DNA of 51,506 nucleotides from an uncultured Gammaproteobacteria bacterium. GTDB lineage: Bacteria > Pseudomonadota > Gammaproteobacteria > Xanthomonadales > Xanthomonadaceae. The stretch lies in the NCBI GenBank assembly GCA_903942465.1, contig CAJAPA010000064.1:1-51506 (forward strand), in the 5' to 3' direction. The notes beneath the pieces were generated by a model, which was not told the origin of the DNA, ran no database searches, and saw only the letters and a list, made by a program, of their open reading frames with translations. The translations under genes and the position numbers were made by a program. This document shows, piece after piece, positions 17,057 to 25,522 of this stretch. Within the stretch, counting starts at the first letter, position 1. Every line of letters begins with the position of its first letter.

Positions 17057-17126
17057 TGTGTTGTTTCCTTGTGGATGATGGCCGTTTCCGGCCAAACAGC
17101 CCCCCGCGGATGCGGTGGAGCAAGAA

Positions 17127-17145
17127 CTCCCGTAATGCACGGGAG
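17127..17145 (-). promoter_or_regulatory. 5'-leader hairpin of the rpsF operon
   Basis: CTCCCGT-GCATT-ACGGGAG on the minus strand is a perfect 7-bp stem with a 5-nt loop. It lies at the predicted 5' end of the rpsF mRNA. The roughly 90-nt leader is a candidate site for S6:S18 autoregulation, which is known for many rpsF leaders; I did not confirm the full motif. Confidence 0.45.
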
Positions 17146-17151
17146 CCCGAT

Positions 17152-17180
17152 ATTATCGTCGGTTTTTACCGGAAAGACAA
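17152..17180 (-). promoter_or_regulatory. sigma70 promoter for rpsF-rpsR-rplI
   Basis: On the minus strand TTGTCT (17180-17175) and GATAAT (17157-17152) are spaced by exactly 17 bp. This is the strongest promoter-like match near the rpsF operon. Confidence 0.7.
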
Positions 17181-17194
17181 GAGCTTATTGGCGT

Positions 17195-17533
17195 TCAGGG
17201 CGGGGCTTCAGCCGTGGTAAAGCTTTCCCCGCAACCGCATTGGCCGGTGACCCGGGGGTTTTTGAACTGGAACTGCTGGTTCAGACCCTGGCTGACGAAG
17301 TCGATTTCCGTCCCTTCCAGCTGTTCCAACGCGGCCCCAGGCACGCGGACATCGACGCCATGGCTGCGGAACACCTGTTCATCGGGGCGGGCTTCCTTGG
17401 CGATATCCAAGGCATAGGTCCAACCGGAGCAGCCGCTTTTGCGCACGGAAACCGACAGGCCGATGCCATCCGGGGTCTGTTCGAGGTACTGCTTGACGCG
17501 TTCCGCGGCACTGGGGGTGAGACTGACTGACAT
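17195..17533 (-). CDS. A-type iron-sulfur carrier protein (IscA/ErpA/SufA family)
   Basis: A 112-residue HesB/IscA-family protein that carries or inserts Fe-S clusters into apoproteins. The three ligand cysteines C35, C99 and C101 lie exactly at the spacing and numbering of E. coli IscA, in SGCSGWTY and GQCGCGESF. It stands alone: no iscSU, sufBCD or hscAB is in view, so I cannot assign it as IscA, ErpA or SufA. The start at 17533 (MSVSLTPSAAERV) matches homologues; longer upstream starts do not. It is divergent from asnS with a 96-bp gap. Confidence 0.9.
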   Translation of the reverse strand: MSVSLTPSAAERVKQYLEQTPDGIGLSVSVRKSGCSGWTYALDIAKEARPDEQVFRSHGVDVRVPGAALEQLEGTEIDFVSQGLNQQFQFKNPRVTGQCGCGESFTTAEAPP

Positions 17534-17629
17534 GCGTAAGGCCTTTGAATCTCGAAGAAAGTTGGGGAATGGCTTGCGAACGGTTATTCTATAGCACATA
17601 AGTGGTGTTGTTCGACGGAGATTTCAAGT

Positions 17630-19030
17630 ATGGCAGTGGCAAGTATCCAACAGGTGCTCGACGGCAAAATCGCCGTGGGCCAGACCGTGACCGTTCAGGG
17701 CTGGGTGCGCACCCGCCGGGATTCAAAAGCGGGACTGTCGTTCATCAATGTCAGCGACGGCTCCTGCTTCGCGCCGGTGCAGGTGGTGGCTCCCGCCCTG
17801 CTCGGCAATTATGAAAGCGAAATCAAGCGCCTCAGCGCCGGTTGTTCGGTGCGCGCCACCGGCACCGTGGCCGCTTCCGAAGGCCAGGGCCAGAGTTTTG
17901 AACTGCAAGCAAGCACCATCGAGGTGGTCGGCTGGGTCGAAGATCCGGAAACCTACCCGATCCAGCCCAAAGCCCATAGCTTGGAATTCCTGCGCGAAGT
18001 CGCGCACCTGCGCCCGCGCACCAACCTGTTCGGTGCGGTCACCCGCATCCGGCATTGCATGGCCCAGGCCATCCACCGCTTCTTCCACGAGCAGGGCTTC
18101 TACTGGATCAACACCCCGATCATCTCGACCTCGGATGCCGAAGGCGCCGGCCAGATGTTCCGGATTTCAACGCTTGACATGATGAACCTGCCGCGCACCG
18201 CCAAGGGTGAAGTCGATTTCAGCAAGGATTTCTTCGGCAAGGAAGCCTTCCTCACCGTTTCCGGCCAGCTGAACGTGGAGGCATATTGTCTCGCGCTGTC
18301 GAAGGTCTATACTTTCGGCCCGACCTTCCGCGCCGAAAACTCCCACACCACCCGCCATCTGGCCGAATTCTGGATGATCGAGCCGGAAATCGCCTTCGCC
18401 GATCTGAATGATGACGCGGCTTTGGCCGAACAATTCCTGAAGTACATTTTCAAAGCCGTACTCGACGAACGCATGGACGATCTCGCTTTCCTTGCAGAAC
18501 GTGTCGAGAAAACCGCGATCAGCAAACTCGAAGCCTTCATCAATGCGCCCTTCGAACGCATCGAATACGGCGATGCCATCACCCTGCTGCAGAAATCCGG
18601 CCAGAAGTTCGACTATCCGGTCGAATGGGGCCTTGATCTGCAGACCGAACACGAACGCTGGCTCACCGAGGTCCATGTCGGCCGACCGGTGGTGGTGGCC
18701 AATTATCCGGAACACATCAAGGCCTTCTACATGCGCCTGAATGATGATGGCCGCACCGTGGCCGCGATGGACGTGCTGGCGCCGGGCATCGGCGAAATTA
18801 TCGGCGGCAGCCAACGCGAAGAGCGGCTGGATGTTCTGGATTCGCGCATGCGCCAGTTCGGACTGGATCCGGCACATTACGAGTGGTACCGTGACTTCCG
18901 CCGCTACGGCAGCGTGCCGCATGCCGGCTTCGGCCTTGGCTTCGAGCGCCTCGTGGTGTATGTCTGCGGCCTGCAGAACATCCGCGACGCCATTCCCTAC
19001 CCGCGCGCGCCTGGCCTGGCGACCTTCTGA
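17630..19030 (+). CDS. asnS: asparaginyl-tRNA synthetase
   Basis: A class IIb aminoacyl-tRNA synthetase charging tRNA-Asn. The protein has 466 residues, exactly the E. coli AsnS length. The N-terminal OB-fold ([14 protein letters not shown], near 22-35) binds the anticodon; class II motifs follow, with [22 protein letters not shown] (motif 2 region) and [13 protein letters not shown] (motif 3) near the C-terminus. Its stop overlaps the next gene as TGATG. No strong terminator follows, so the kynurenine genes downstream may be transcribed with it. This is an odd pairing of a housekeeping gene with a catabolic operon. Confidence 0.97.
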   Translation: MAVASIQQVLDGKIAVGQTVTVQGWVRTRRDSKAGLSFINVSDGSCFAPVQVVAPALLGNYESEIKRLSAGCSVRATGTVAASEGQGQSFELQASTIEVVGWVEDPETYPIQPKAHSLEFLREVAHLRPRTNLFGAVTRIRHCMAQAIHRFFHEQGFYWINTPIISTSDAEGAGQMFRISTLDMMNLPRTAKGEVDFSKDFFGKEAFLTVSGQLNVEAYCLALSKVYTFGPTFRAENSHTTRHLAEFWMIEPEIAFADLNDDAALAEQFLKYIFKAVLDERMDDLAFLAERVEKTAISKLEAFINAPFERIEYGDAITLLQKSGQKFDYPVEWGLDLQTEHERWLTEVHVGRPVVVANYPEHIKAFYMRLNDDGRTVAAMDVLAPGIGEIIGGSQREERLDVLDSRMRQFGLDPAHYEWYRDFRRYGSVPHAGFGLGFERLVVYVCGLQNIRDAIPYPRAPGLATF

Positions 19031-19323
19031 TGTGGGTCGGCTTACTTTTCGCGTTTCTTGGGGTTTTCGGATCCGCCCTGCCCGGGCATTTCGGCATGCG
19101 CATTCTGGCCTACCGCGAACATCTGGACCGCAAACTGCCGTTTGATGCCGGAACGGAGAATGGCGGCATGCCTTATGGCTGGTGGTTGATGCGTTACGGA
19201 CAGAAGCAATTTCCGCAGGCTCGCGTTCTCAACCAGTTCGGCAATCTTTCTGCGATTTTCGGCTGGATCACCCTTCTGGCGCTGATAGCGGCGGTATTCT
19301 GTTTCATCATGAGCAAGGCCTGA
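19030..19323 (+). CDS. small membrane protein of unknown function
   Basis: A 97-residue protein I do not recognise. It has two hydrophobic segments, at about residues 2-18 and 75-94, with a hydrophilic central part (GMRILAYREHLDRKLP and GGMPYGWWLMRYGQKQFPQ), so it probably spans the inner membrane twice. Its ATG overlaps the asnS stop (TGATG), indicating coupled translation, and the next gene starts 2 bp after its stop. Real-gene status is supported by this packing and by the sensible membrane topology. No function can be inferred. Confidence 0.7.
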   Translation: MWVGLLFAFLGVFGSALPGHFGMRILAYREHLDRKLPFDAGTENGGMPYGWWLMRYGQKQFPQARVLNQFGNLSAIFGWITLLALIAAVFCFIMSKA

Positions 19324-19325
19324 GA

Positions 19326-19664
19326 ATGAGCGATAACGACGAAATCGAAGACCCGGGTTATGTCGTGGTCACCGAACAATGGTGGCTGGCCCGGCCCGAA
19401 CACCTGCTGGTCTGGGCCCGATTGCAGGTCACCGAAAGCGGCATCGCCATGGTCTTCGACAGCGCCGGCGACACCCTGACCTATGAAAACGAAGACATCG
19501 CCCGTGCCGCACTGATGGATGCCGATTTCCGTGCCTTCGACGGCATGGACGAAGCCGATGCCGACGAGGTCGGGCTCTGGCTGGAAGAACTCGAGCCGCC
19601 ACGCGGCGATTCCGAAGAAGAACTGCTGCCGCAGATGGTCCGCACCATCGGGCCGAGGCACTGA
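19326..19664 (+). CDS. small acidic protein of unknown function
   Basis: A soluble, strongly acidic 112-residue protein that I cannot place in a family. It begins MSDNDEIEDPGYVVV, has a hydrophobic-aromatic stretch EQWWLARPEHLLVWARL, and a C-terminal half rich in Asp and Glu (DGMDEADADEVG, GDSEEELLP). No signal peptide or catalytic motif is visible. It is wedged between the preceding membrane protein gene (2-bp gap) and the SDR gene (2-bp gap), so it is co-translated with them. The fixed order suggests a conserved unit behind asnS. Confidence 0.7.
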   Translation: MSDNDEIEDPGYVVVTEQWWLARPEHLLVWARLQVTESGIAMVFDSAGDTLTYENEDIARAALMDADFRAFDGMDEADADEVGLWLEELEPPRGDSEEELLPQMVRTIGPRH

Positions 19665-19666
19665 CG

Positions 19667-20437
19667 GTGGGCATCCTGCAAGGCCGGAAGGCGCTGGTCT
19701 GTGGTGGTTCCGAGGGTATCGGACTGGCTTCGGCGCAGGCGTTGGCAGCGCTCGGCGCGGAAGTCACCCTGCTCGCCCGGCGCAAAGCGCCGCTGCAGGC
19801 CGCGCTGGGCCAGCTTTCAGCCGCGCATGGACAACAGCACGGAATGCTGGTGGCCGATGTGCTCGCGCTTGACGGTGTATTGCCGATCATCGGCGGCACA
19901 GGATTCGATATCCTGATCAACAACAGTGCCGGACCGGCCGGCGGCGCACTGCTCGGCGCCCGTGATGATCAGCTGCTTGATGTTTTCCGGCAGCATGTGC
20001 TTGGCAACCAGCAGCTGGTCCGTGCCATCGTTCCCGGCATGCAGTCCCGTCAATGGGGCCGTATCGTCAACATCATTTCCACCTCGGTGAAAGAACCCAT
20101 CGCCATGCTGGGGGTTTCCAATACCATCCGCGGCGCCGTTGCCTCTTGGGCGAAAACCCTGGCCGGCGAGCTCGCTGCCGATGGCATCACCGTCAACAAC
20201 GTTCTACCCGGCTACACCCGAACACAACGGCTTGAGCAGATCCTGAAAGAACGTGCGGCAGCAACGGGAAAATCCGAAGAAAACATCGCCGCCGCCATGC
20301 TGGCCACGGTTCCCGCGGCGCGTTTCGCCGATGCCGAGGAAGTTGCGCATGCGGTGGCCTTCCTGTGCCAACCTCAATCGGGTTACATCAACGGCATCAA
20401 TCTGCCGGTTGATGGAGGACGCACCAAGTCCCTGTAA
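19667..20437 (+). CDS. short-chain dehydrogenase/reductase-like protein lacking the standard catalytic Tyr-Lys
   Basis: A 256-residue Rossmann-fold protein of the SDR family. The cofactor region is CGGSEGIGLASA (12-23) and NNSAG follows (near 85). At the place of the catalytic YxxxK, after the serine-containing IISTSVKEP, the sequence reads VSNTIRGAVASWAKTLA, that is S-N-T-I-R in place of Tyr and Lys. A recognised subgroup (the BKR-like SDR-like set) shares this, so it is probably a family trait, not a mutation. The start is GTG at 19667. Similar SDRs recur in bacterial 2-aminomuconate/kynurenine clusters, but the reaction is unknown; reduction or isomerisation of an oxalocrotonate-type intermediate is speculation. 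Confidence 0.82.
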   Translation: MGILQGRKALVCGGSEGIGLASAQALAALGAEVTLLARRKAPLQAALGQLSAAHGQQHGMLVADVLALDGVLPIIGGTGFDILINNSAGPAGGALLGARDDQLLDVFRQHVLGNQQLVRAIVPGMQSRQWGRIVNIISTSVKEPIAMLGVSNTIRGAVASWAKTLAGELAADGITVNNVLPGYTRTQRLEQILKERAAATGKSEENIAAAMLATVPAARFADAEEVAHAVAFLCQPQSGYINGINLPVDGGRTKSL

Positions 20438-20489
20438 GACCCGATTCGGCAACCGGATGCGTTATCCTATGACGGCTAAGGGAGTGCCG

Positions 20490-21932
20490 ATGGAAACAAT
20501 CGACCAATGGATCGCCGGAAGACCGCAGGCATCATCCGATGCGGCCGTTCTGTCCGTATTCGATCCCGTCACCGGACAGGCCTACGCCCGATGCCCGCAG
20601 GGAACAGCCGCCGACATCGCCGCCGCCGTTGCCGCTGCCCGGTCTGCGTTTCCGGCATGGTCTGCGCTCAGAGCCAGTGAGCGCGCCCACTGGCTGAACC
20701 GCCTGGCCGATGCCATCGAAGCCCGCAGCGAGGCCTTCTGCAGCTGCGAAAGCCGCGACACGGGCAAACCCATCGCCCTGGTAAGTGAGATCGAAATCCC
20801 CCGTGCCATCGCCAATTTCCGCTTTTTTGCAGCCGCCTGCACGCAATCCCTGGATCAGGCCTTCCATCAGGAGTCCGGCCTCAATTACACGCTGCACCAG
20901 CCGCTGGGCGTGGTCGGTGTCATCAGCCCCTGGAATCTGCCGCTCTACCTCTTGAGCTGGAAACTGGCGCCGGCGCTGGCTGCCGGCAACTGCGTCATCG
21001 CCAAACCCAGCGAAATCACCCCGATGTCTGCTGACCTTCTGGCGCGAACTGCGCAGGAAATCGGTTTTCCGGCAGGCGTCCTGAATATCATCCAGGGGTC
21101 GGGCGAAACCGTCGGGGCCGCTCTGGTCGCGCACCCGGAGATCAAGGCCATCAGCTTTACCGGCTCCACCACCGTCGGACACCGGATTGCCGCCGTCTGT
21201 GCGGACCAGTTCAAGAAGGTCACCCTTGAGATGGGCGGCAAGAATCCGGCACTGGTCTTTCCCGATGCGCCCGCGCATACCTTGAAAACTTTGGTGCGTG
21301 CCGCCTTCCAGAACAGCGGGCAGATCTGTCTGTGCGGATCACGGATTCTGATTCACCGCGATATCTATGGCGAGTTCACAAAGGCCTTTGTCGCCGAATC
21401 CTCGGCACTGAAGATCGGCGCGCCGTCCAATCCGGCTACGCAGCTCGGGCCGGTCATGTCCGAGGCGCATTTCCGCAAAGTCCTGGCCTACATCGCCCAG
21501 GCTAAAAACGAAGGCGGCAGTGTTCTGTGCGGCGGCGAGGCGGTCAAGCCGGAAGCTTGCGATGGCTGGTTCATCGCACCGACGGTCATCGAAGGCCTGC
21601 CGATGGAGTCTGGTTTCTGTCAGGATGAGATTTTCGGGCCGGTAGTCAGCCTGCATGCCTTTGACGACGATGACCATGCCCTAGCCCTGGCCAATGCTTC
21701 GCGTTACGGCCTGGCTGCCAGTGTATGGACCGGCGATTTGCTGCGCGCCCATCGCATGGCCAATGAGCTCGAGTGCGGCATCGTCTGGATCAACACATGG
21801 ATGCAGCGGGATCTGCGCACACCCTTCGGCGGCATGAAGCAATCCGGTTTCGGTCGAGAAGGCGGCCTGGATGCCATGAAATTTTTCACTGAACCCAAAA
21901 CCGTCTGTATAGGAGCTCTGTCCAATGGCTGA
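20490..21932 (+). CDS. 2-aminomuconate 6-semialdehyde dehydrogenase
   Basis: An NAD-dependent aldehyde dehydrogenase of 480 residues that oxidises 2-aminomuconate semialdehyde to 2-aminomuconate (AmnC/NbaE type); 2-hydroxymuconate semialdehyde is the related alternative substrate. Seen: SPWNLPLYLLSWK (146-158), FTGSTTVGH (223-231), general base E247 and catalytic C280 in NSGQICLCGS. The start at 20490 follows AGGGAG at a good spacing; an in-frame ATG at 20469 is less likely. It follows the SDR gene by 52 bp and its stop overlaps the carbonic anhydrase gene by 8 bp. Context with ACMS decarboxylase and aminomuconate deaminase fixes the role. Confidence 0.88.
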   Translation: METIDQWIAGRPQASSDAAVLSVFDPVTGQAYARCPQGTAADIAAAVAAARSAFPAWSALRASERAHWLNRLADAIEARSEAFCSCESRDTGKPIALVSEIEIPRAIANFRFFAAACTQSLDQAFHQESGLNYTLHQPLGVVGVISPWNLPLYLLSWKLAPALAAGNCVIAKPSEITPMSADLLARTAQEIGFPAGVLNIIQGSGETVGAALVAHPEIKAISFTGSTTVGHRIAAVCADQFKKVTLEMGGKNPALVFPDAPAHTLKTLVRAAFQNSGQICLCGSRILIHRDIYGEFTKAFVAESSALKIGAPSNPATQLGPVMSEAHFRKVLAYIAQAKNEGGSVLCGGEAVKPEACDGWFIAPTVIEGLPMESGFCQDEIFGPVVSLHAFDDDDHALALANASRYGLAASVWTGDLLRAHRMANELECGIVWINTWMQRDLRTPFGGMKQSGFGREGGLDAMKFFTEPKTVCIGALSNG

Positions 21933-22581
21933 ACTGACCGCTCTGCTGGAGCAGAACAAAGCTTGGGCCGAACGCATTCTGGCCGAGGACCCGGGTTTCT
22001 TCAGCCGTCTGGCGCAGATTCAGAATCCGCGTTATCTGTGGATCGGGTGTTCCGACTCGCGCGTACCGGCCAACCAGATCACCGGGATGGATCCCGGTGA
22101 AGTCTTCGTACACCGGAATGTGGCCAATGTGGTGGTACATACCGACCTGAACTGCCTCAGCACCATCCAGTACGCCGTCGATATGCTGAAAGTCGAACAC
22201 ATCATCGTGTGCGGGCATTACGGATGTGGCGGCATCCAGGCCACGCTCGACGGCCAGCGCATCGGACTGGTCGATAACTGGCTGCGCCATGTCGTCGACG
22301 TCCATGACAAACACCATGAACGGCTTGAAAAACTCGATGCCGTCCAGCGCGTCAAAACGCTCTGTGAATTGAATGTCATCGAGCAGGTCCTCAATGTCTG
22401 CCAGAGCACCGTCCTGCAGGATGCCTGGAGCCGGGGCCAATCCGTCCAGGTGCATGCCTGGATCTACTCGTTGCATGACGGCCGCATCCAGGCGCTCAAT
22501 CAAGGCATCGAGGGGCCCGATACCGTGATCGGCGGCTACCGCCGTGCCGTCAGCGCATGCTGGGAGAGCCTGGATGTCTGA
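21925..22581 (+). CDS. beta-class carbonic anhydrase
   Basis: A zinc enzyme of 218 residues (E. coli Can 220) interconverting CO2 and bicarbonate in the cytoplasm. The zinc ligands and catalytic dyad are C42, D44, R46, H98 and C101 (CSDSR and HYGCGG), at the same numbers as in E. coli Can. It overlaps the upstream dehydrogenase and the downstream deaminase genes by 8 bp each, so it is translated as an integral part of the kynurenine operon. That placement suggests it handles CO2 set free by the pathway, particularly by ACMS decarboxylase, or feeds the SbtA-like transporter three genes further on; this is inference. Confidence 0.96.
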   Translation: MAELTALLEQNKAWAERILAEDPGFFSRLAQIQNPRYLWIGCSDSRVPANQITGMDPGEVFVHRNVANVVVHTDLNCLSTIQYAVDMLKVEHIIVCGHYGCGGIQATLDGQRIGLVDNWLRHVVDVHDKHHERLEKLDAVQRVKTLCELNVIEQVLNVCQSTVLQDAWSRGQSVQVHAWIYSLHDGRIQALNQGIEGPDTVIGGYRRAVSACWESLDV

Positions 22582-22999
22582 TTCCATTCAGTCCGGAAAC
22601 GCCCCGAAAGCGGTGGGCTCATACCCGCATGCGCGCCGCGCAGGCAATCTGCTCTTTCTATCCGGCATCGGCCCTCGTTCGGCAACGGATAACGGCATTC
22701 CCGGAAACATCTATGGTGCCGATGAAAAACTCATGTCCTATGATATTGCAGCACAGTGCCACGCTGTTTTTGCCAATGTGCGCAGCGTATTGGAAGCCTG
22801 CGGCGCCGGCATGGACGATCTTCTCGACGTCACCGTTTATATGACCGACATGGCAAAGGACTTCCCTGTATACAACCGCATCTGGGCCGAGTATTTCCCG
22901 GATTCCGGCAAGGCGCCCTGCCGGACCACGCTTGGAATTACGTCCTTGCCGACGCCGATCGCCATCGAACTCAAATGCATTGCCACCGCCAGGAGCTGA
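22574..22999 (+). CDS. 2-aminomuconate deaminase (RidA superfamily)
   Basis: A 141-residue RidA-fold enzyme, about the size of Pseudomonas fluorescens NbaF (near 142), which hydrolyses 2-aminomuconate to 4-oxalocrotonate and ammonia. Seen: [21 protein letters not shown] near the N-terminus, [23 protein letters not shown] in the middle, and the arginine-containing [18 protein letters not shown] end, typical of the superfamily. The longer N-terminal loop ([11 protein letters not shown]) fits deaminases of this branch rather than general RidA. It starts within the carbonic anhydrase stop and is followed after one base by the dioxygenase gene. Confidence 0.88.
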   Translation: MSDSIQSGNAPKAVGSYPHARRAGNLLFLSGIGPRSATDNGIPGNIYGADEKLMSYDIAAQCHAVFANVRSVLEACGAGMDDLLDVTVYMTDMAKDFPVYNRIWAEYFPDSGKAPCRTTLGITSLPTPIAIELKCIATARS

Positions 23000-23000
23000 C

Positions 23001-23534
23001 ATGTTGACGCCTGCTTTCAACCTTCAGGAATGGATCGACGGGCATCGGCACCTGCTCAAGCCGCCGGTCGGTAACAAATGCATCGTCGATGCCGATTACA
23101 TCGTCATGATCGTAGGCGGGCCGAACGAACGGACCGACTATCATTACGAAGACGGTCCCGAATTCTTTTACCAGATCGAAGGTGAAATGATCCTGCGCAT
23201 CCAGGAAGGTGGCCGGCCCCGCGACATTCCGATCAAGGCCGGTGAAATGTTCTACCTGCCGCCGCACGTTCCGCACTCCCCGCAGCGCATGCCGAATTCG
23301 GTCGGTCTGGTCATCGAGCGCAAACGCCTTGCCCATGAACAGGATGCCCTGATGTGGTTCTGCGAGCGCTGCAACGTCAAGATCTATGAAGAATTCTTTC
23401 ATCTGACCGATATCGAAAACCAGTTCCATGCCGTTTTCGAACGCTTTTACCGCTCAGCTGCATACCGCACCTGCACGGCCTGCGGCCATCTGAACCCGGC
23501 TCCCGCCCGCTACCATCACGAAACCCCGGAGTAA
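23001..23534 (+). CDS. 3-hydroxyanthranilate 3,4-dioxygenase
   Basis: A non-haem Fe(II) cupin enzyme that opens the ring of 3-hydroxyanthranilate, giving 2-amino-3-carboxymuconate semialdehyde. The protein has 177 residues. Iron ligands H48, E54 and H92 have the same spacing as H51/E57/H95 of the Cupriavidus enzyme; the substrate arginines fall at R44 and R96. Two CxxC pairs (C121/C124 and C158/C161) form the rubredoxin-like second metal site of the bacterial type. AGGAG lies 5 nt before the ATG. Gene names nbaC and haaO are both used for this enzyme. Confidence 0.96.
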   Translation: MLTPAFNLQEWIDGHRHLLKPPVGNKCIVDADYIVMIVGGPNERTDYHYEDGPEFFYQIEGEMILRIQEGGRPRDIPIKAGEMFYLPPHVPHSPQRMPNSVGLVIERKRLAHEQDALMWFCERCNVKIYEEFFHLTDIENQFHAVFERFYRSAAYRTCTACGHLNPAPARYHHETPE

Positions 23535-23537
23535 CCC

Positions 23538-24494
23538 GTGTTTTCATCTGAACTGCTCGCCGCAAATCTTCTGTCGCCGGTCGTACTGGCTTTTGCATTG
23601 GGCATGTTGGCCCGTCTGCTGCGCAGCGATCTTGAAATTCCGAGCGCCATCCAAAGCTATCTCTCGATCTTCCTGTTGCTGGCCATCGGCCTGAAGGGCG
23701 GGGTCGCACTCGGCAACAACGCCCCCGATAACCTGCCGCTCTACGTTTTTGCCACACTGGCACTGGGCGTGGCGACTGCCGTCAGTGCCTACTTCACCGC
23801 CAAGCTATGGCTGCGCGATTCCCGCCTCGATGCCGCCGCCATGGCGGCGCACTTCGGCTCGGTGTCCGCGGTCACCTTCATCGCCGCGCAGCAATTCACC
23901 GAACGCAGCGGCCAGCCGGCCGATGCCGTGCTGGTCGCACTTGTGGTTGCCCTGGAAATTCCGGCAATCCTGATCGGTCTGGCATTGGCCAAAGGCGGCG
24001 ATGGCATCCGTTGGCATCAGGTCCGGGAAGTGCTGACCGGTAAAACTGCATTGCTGCTGATCGGGGGCATGGCCATCGGCTACCTGTCCGGAAAAGACGG
24101 CATCGCGAAAGTCGATGCCATGTATTTCCAGCTATTCCAGGGCACGCTGATGCTGTTCATGCTGGACATGGGCATGACCGCCGCGGGGCAGCTGCGTAGC
24201 GTCGGCAAAGAGGCGTTCCGACTCGGGCTCTATGCCACGGCCCTGCCTCTGCTGCACGGCACAATCGGCGTAGCGCTCGGCCATGCCATCGGCATGAACG
24301 CCTCCACGGCAGCGGTATTCGGCACCATGGCTGCCAGTGCCTCATACATCGCAGCTCCTGCATCGATGCGCGCTTCATTGCCAGAAGCCAATACCGGCCG
24401 TTGCATCACCGCAGCGCTGGGCTTCACATTTCCGTTCAATCTGGCCGTCGGCATACCGCTCTACGCGGCAATGGCGCACTGGCTCTCCGCATAG
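23538..24494 (+). CDS. SbtA-family (DUF897) membrane transporter, possible bicarbonate permease
   Basis: A 318-residue protein with about ten hydrophobic segments arranged in two similar halves. It resembles the SbtA/DUF897 family: LEIPSAIQSYLSIFLLLAIG, then LKGGVAL, AAHFGSVSAVTF in the first half, and a matching TMAASASYIAAPAS in the second. Cyanobacterial SbtA (about 370 residues) is a sodium-dependent bicarbonate importer; this protein is shorter. Most proteobacterial members have no tested substrate, so it could instead move another anion, for instance a pathway carboxylate. It starts 3 bp after the dioxygenase gene and 8 bp before the ACMS decarboxylase gene, and the operon also has a carbonic anhydrase. 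No SbtB-type PII protein is nearby. Confidence 0.78.
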   Translation: MFSSELLAANLLSPVVLAFALGMLARLLRSDLEIPSAIQSYLSIFLLLAIGLKGGVALGNNAPDNLPLYVFATLALGVATAVSAYFTAKLWLRDSRLDAAAMAAHFGSVSAVTFIAAQQFTERSGQPADAVLVALVVALEIPAILIGLALAKGGDGIRWHQVREVLTGKTALLLIGGMAIGYLSGKDGIAKVDAMYFQLFQGTLMLFMLDMGMTAAGQLRSVGKEAFRLGLYATALPLLHGTIGVALGHAIGMNASTAAVFGTMAASASYIAAPASMRASLPEANTGRCITAALGFTFPFNLAVGIPLYAAMAHWLSA

Positions 24495-24502
24495 AGATCC
24501 GC

Positions 24503-25522
24503 ATGCTCCGTATCGATACCCACGCCCACTACCTGCCCCGCGACTGGCCGGATCTTGCCAGCAAGTACGACGACAACCGCTTTCCCGTGATTCACCACGG
24601 CGAAGACGGCCGCCACCGCATCTACAAGGACGGCAAGTTCTTCCGTGAAATCTGGCCGAAAACCTGGGACCCGCAGGAACGTATCGATGACTATGCGCGT
24701 TTCGGCATCCAGGTCCAGGTCATCTCGACGGTGCCGGTCATGTTCAGTTACTGGGCACCGGCACATCAGGCTCTCGAACTGCATGAAAGCCTCAACGAGC
24801 ACATGGCGGAAACCTGCCGCAATTTTCCCGCCCACTATGCCGGCATCGGAACCGTTCCGCTGCAGTCACCGCGACTGGCCATCCAGGAGATGGAGCGCTG
24901 CGTGGACCAGCTCGGCCTGTGCGGCGTTCAGATCGGTTCGCACATCAACGACTGGAATCTGGATGACCCCGAGCTGCGCCCGTTCTTCGAAGCCGCCCAG
25001 GACCTCGATGCCGCCATTCTTGTGCACCCCTGGGACATGATGGGCACCGACAGCATGCCAAAGTATTGGATGCCCTGGCTGGTCGGCATGCCGGCCGAAC
25101 AGTCGCGCGCGGCCTGTGCCCTCATCTTCGGCGGCGTACTGCAGCAGTTTCCGCGACTGAAAGTGATGCTTGCCCACGGCGGCGGCAGCTTCCCCTACAC
25201 CATCGGCCGCATCGAACACGGTTTCAACATGCGGCCGGATCTGGTGGCCACCGACAATCCGCACAATCCCCGGGATTATTTCAAACAACTCTACTTTGAT
25301 TCCTGCGTGCATGACGACCGCGCCCTGCGCTACCTTCTGGACACCGTCGGCATCGACCGTGTCATGCTCGGTACCGATTATCCCTTTCCGCTCGGTGAAC
25401 AGGAACCTGGTTCGGGAATCCTGGGTCTGAATCTGGAGGCCGGCGATCAGGAACAGTTGTTTAACCGTACCGCGCTGTCCTGGCTGGGCCGGGACCGCCG
25501 TCACTTCGAGCAGAAATCATGA
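24503..25522 (+). CDS. 2-amino-3-carboxymuconate-6-semialdehyde decarboxylase (ACMSD)
   Basis: A zinc amidohydrolase-fold decarboxylase of 339 residues that removes CO2 from ACMS and diverts it from quinolinate/NAD synthesis to catabolism. Metal ligands H7 and H9 (DTHAH), H175 (LVHPWDM) and D292 (LGTDYPFP) match the Pseudomonas fluorescens enzyme with a two-residue offset, and the catalytic histidine is in LAHGGG (H225). The start MLRIDTHAHYLP at 24503 is the family start. Its stop overlaps the kynureninase ATG (ATGA). Its presence shows the operon is for breakdown of kynurenine rather than purely for NAD synthesis. Confidence 0.95.
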   Translation: MLRIDTHAHYLPRDWPDLASKYDDNRFPVIHHGEDGRHRIYKDGKFFREIWPKTWDPQERIDDYARFGIQVQVISTVPVMFSYWAPAHQALELHESLNEHMAETCRNFPAHYAGIGTVPLQSPRLAIQEMERCVDQLGLCGVQIGSHINDWNLDDPELRPFFEAAQDLDAAILVHPWDMMGTDSMPKYWMPWLVGMPAEQSRAACALIFGGVLQQFPRLKVMLAHGGGSFPYTIGRIEHGFNMRPDLVATDNPHNPRDYFKQLYFDSCVHDDRALRYLLDTVGIDRVMLGTDYPFPLGEQEPGSGILGLNLEAGDQEQLFNRTALSWLGRDRRHFEQKS

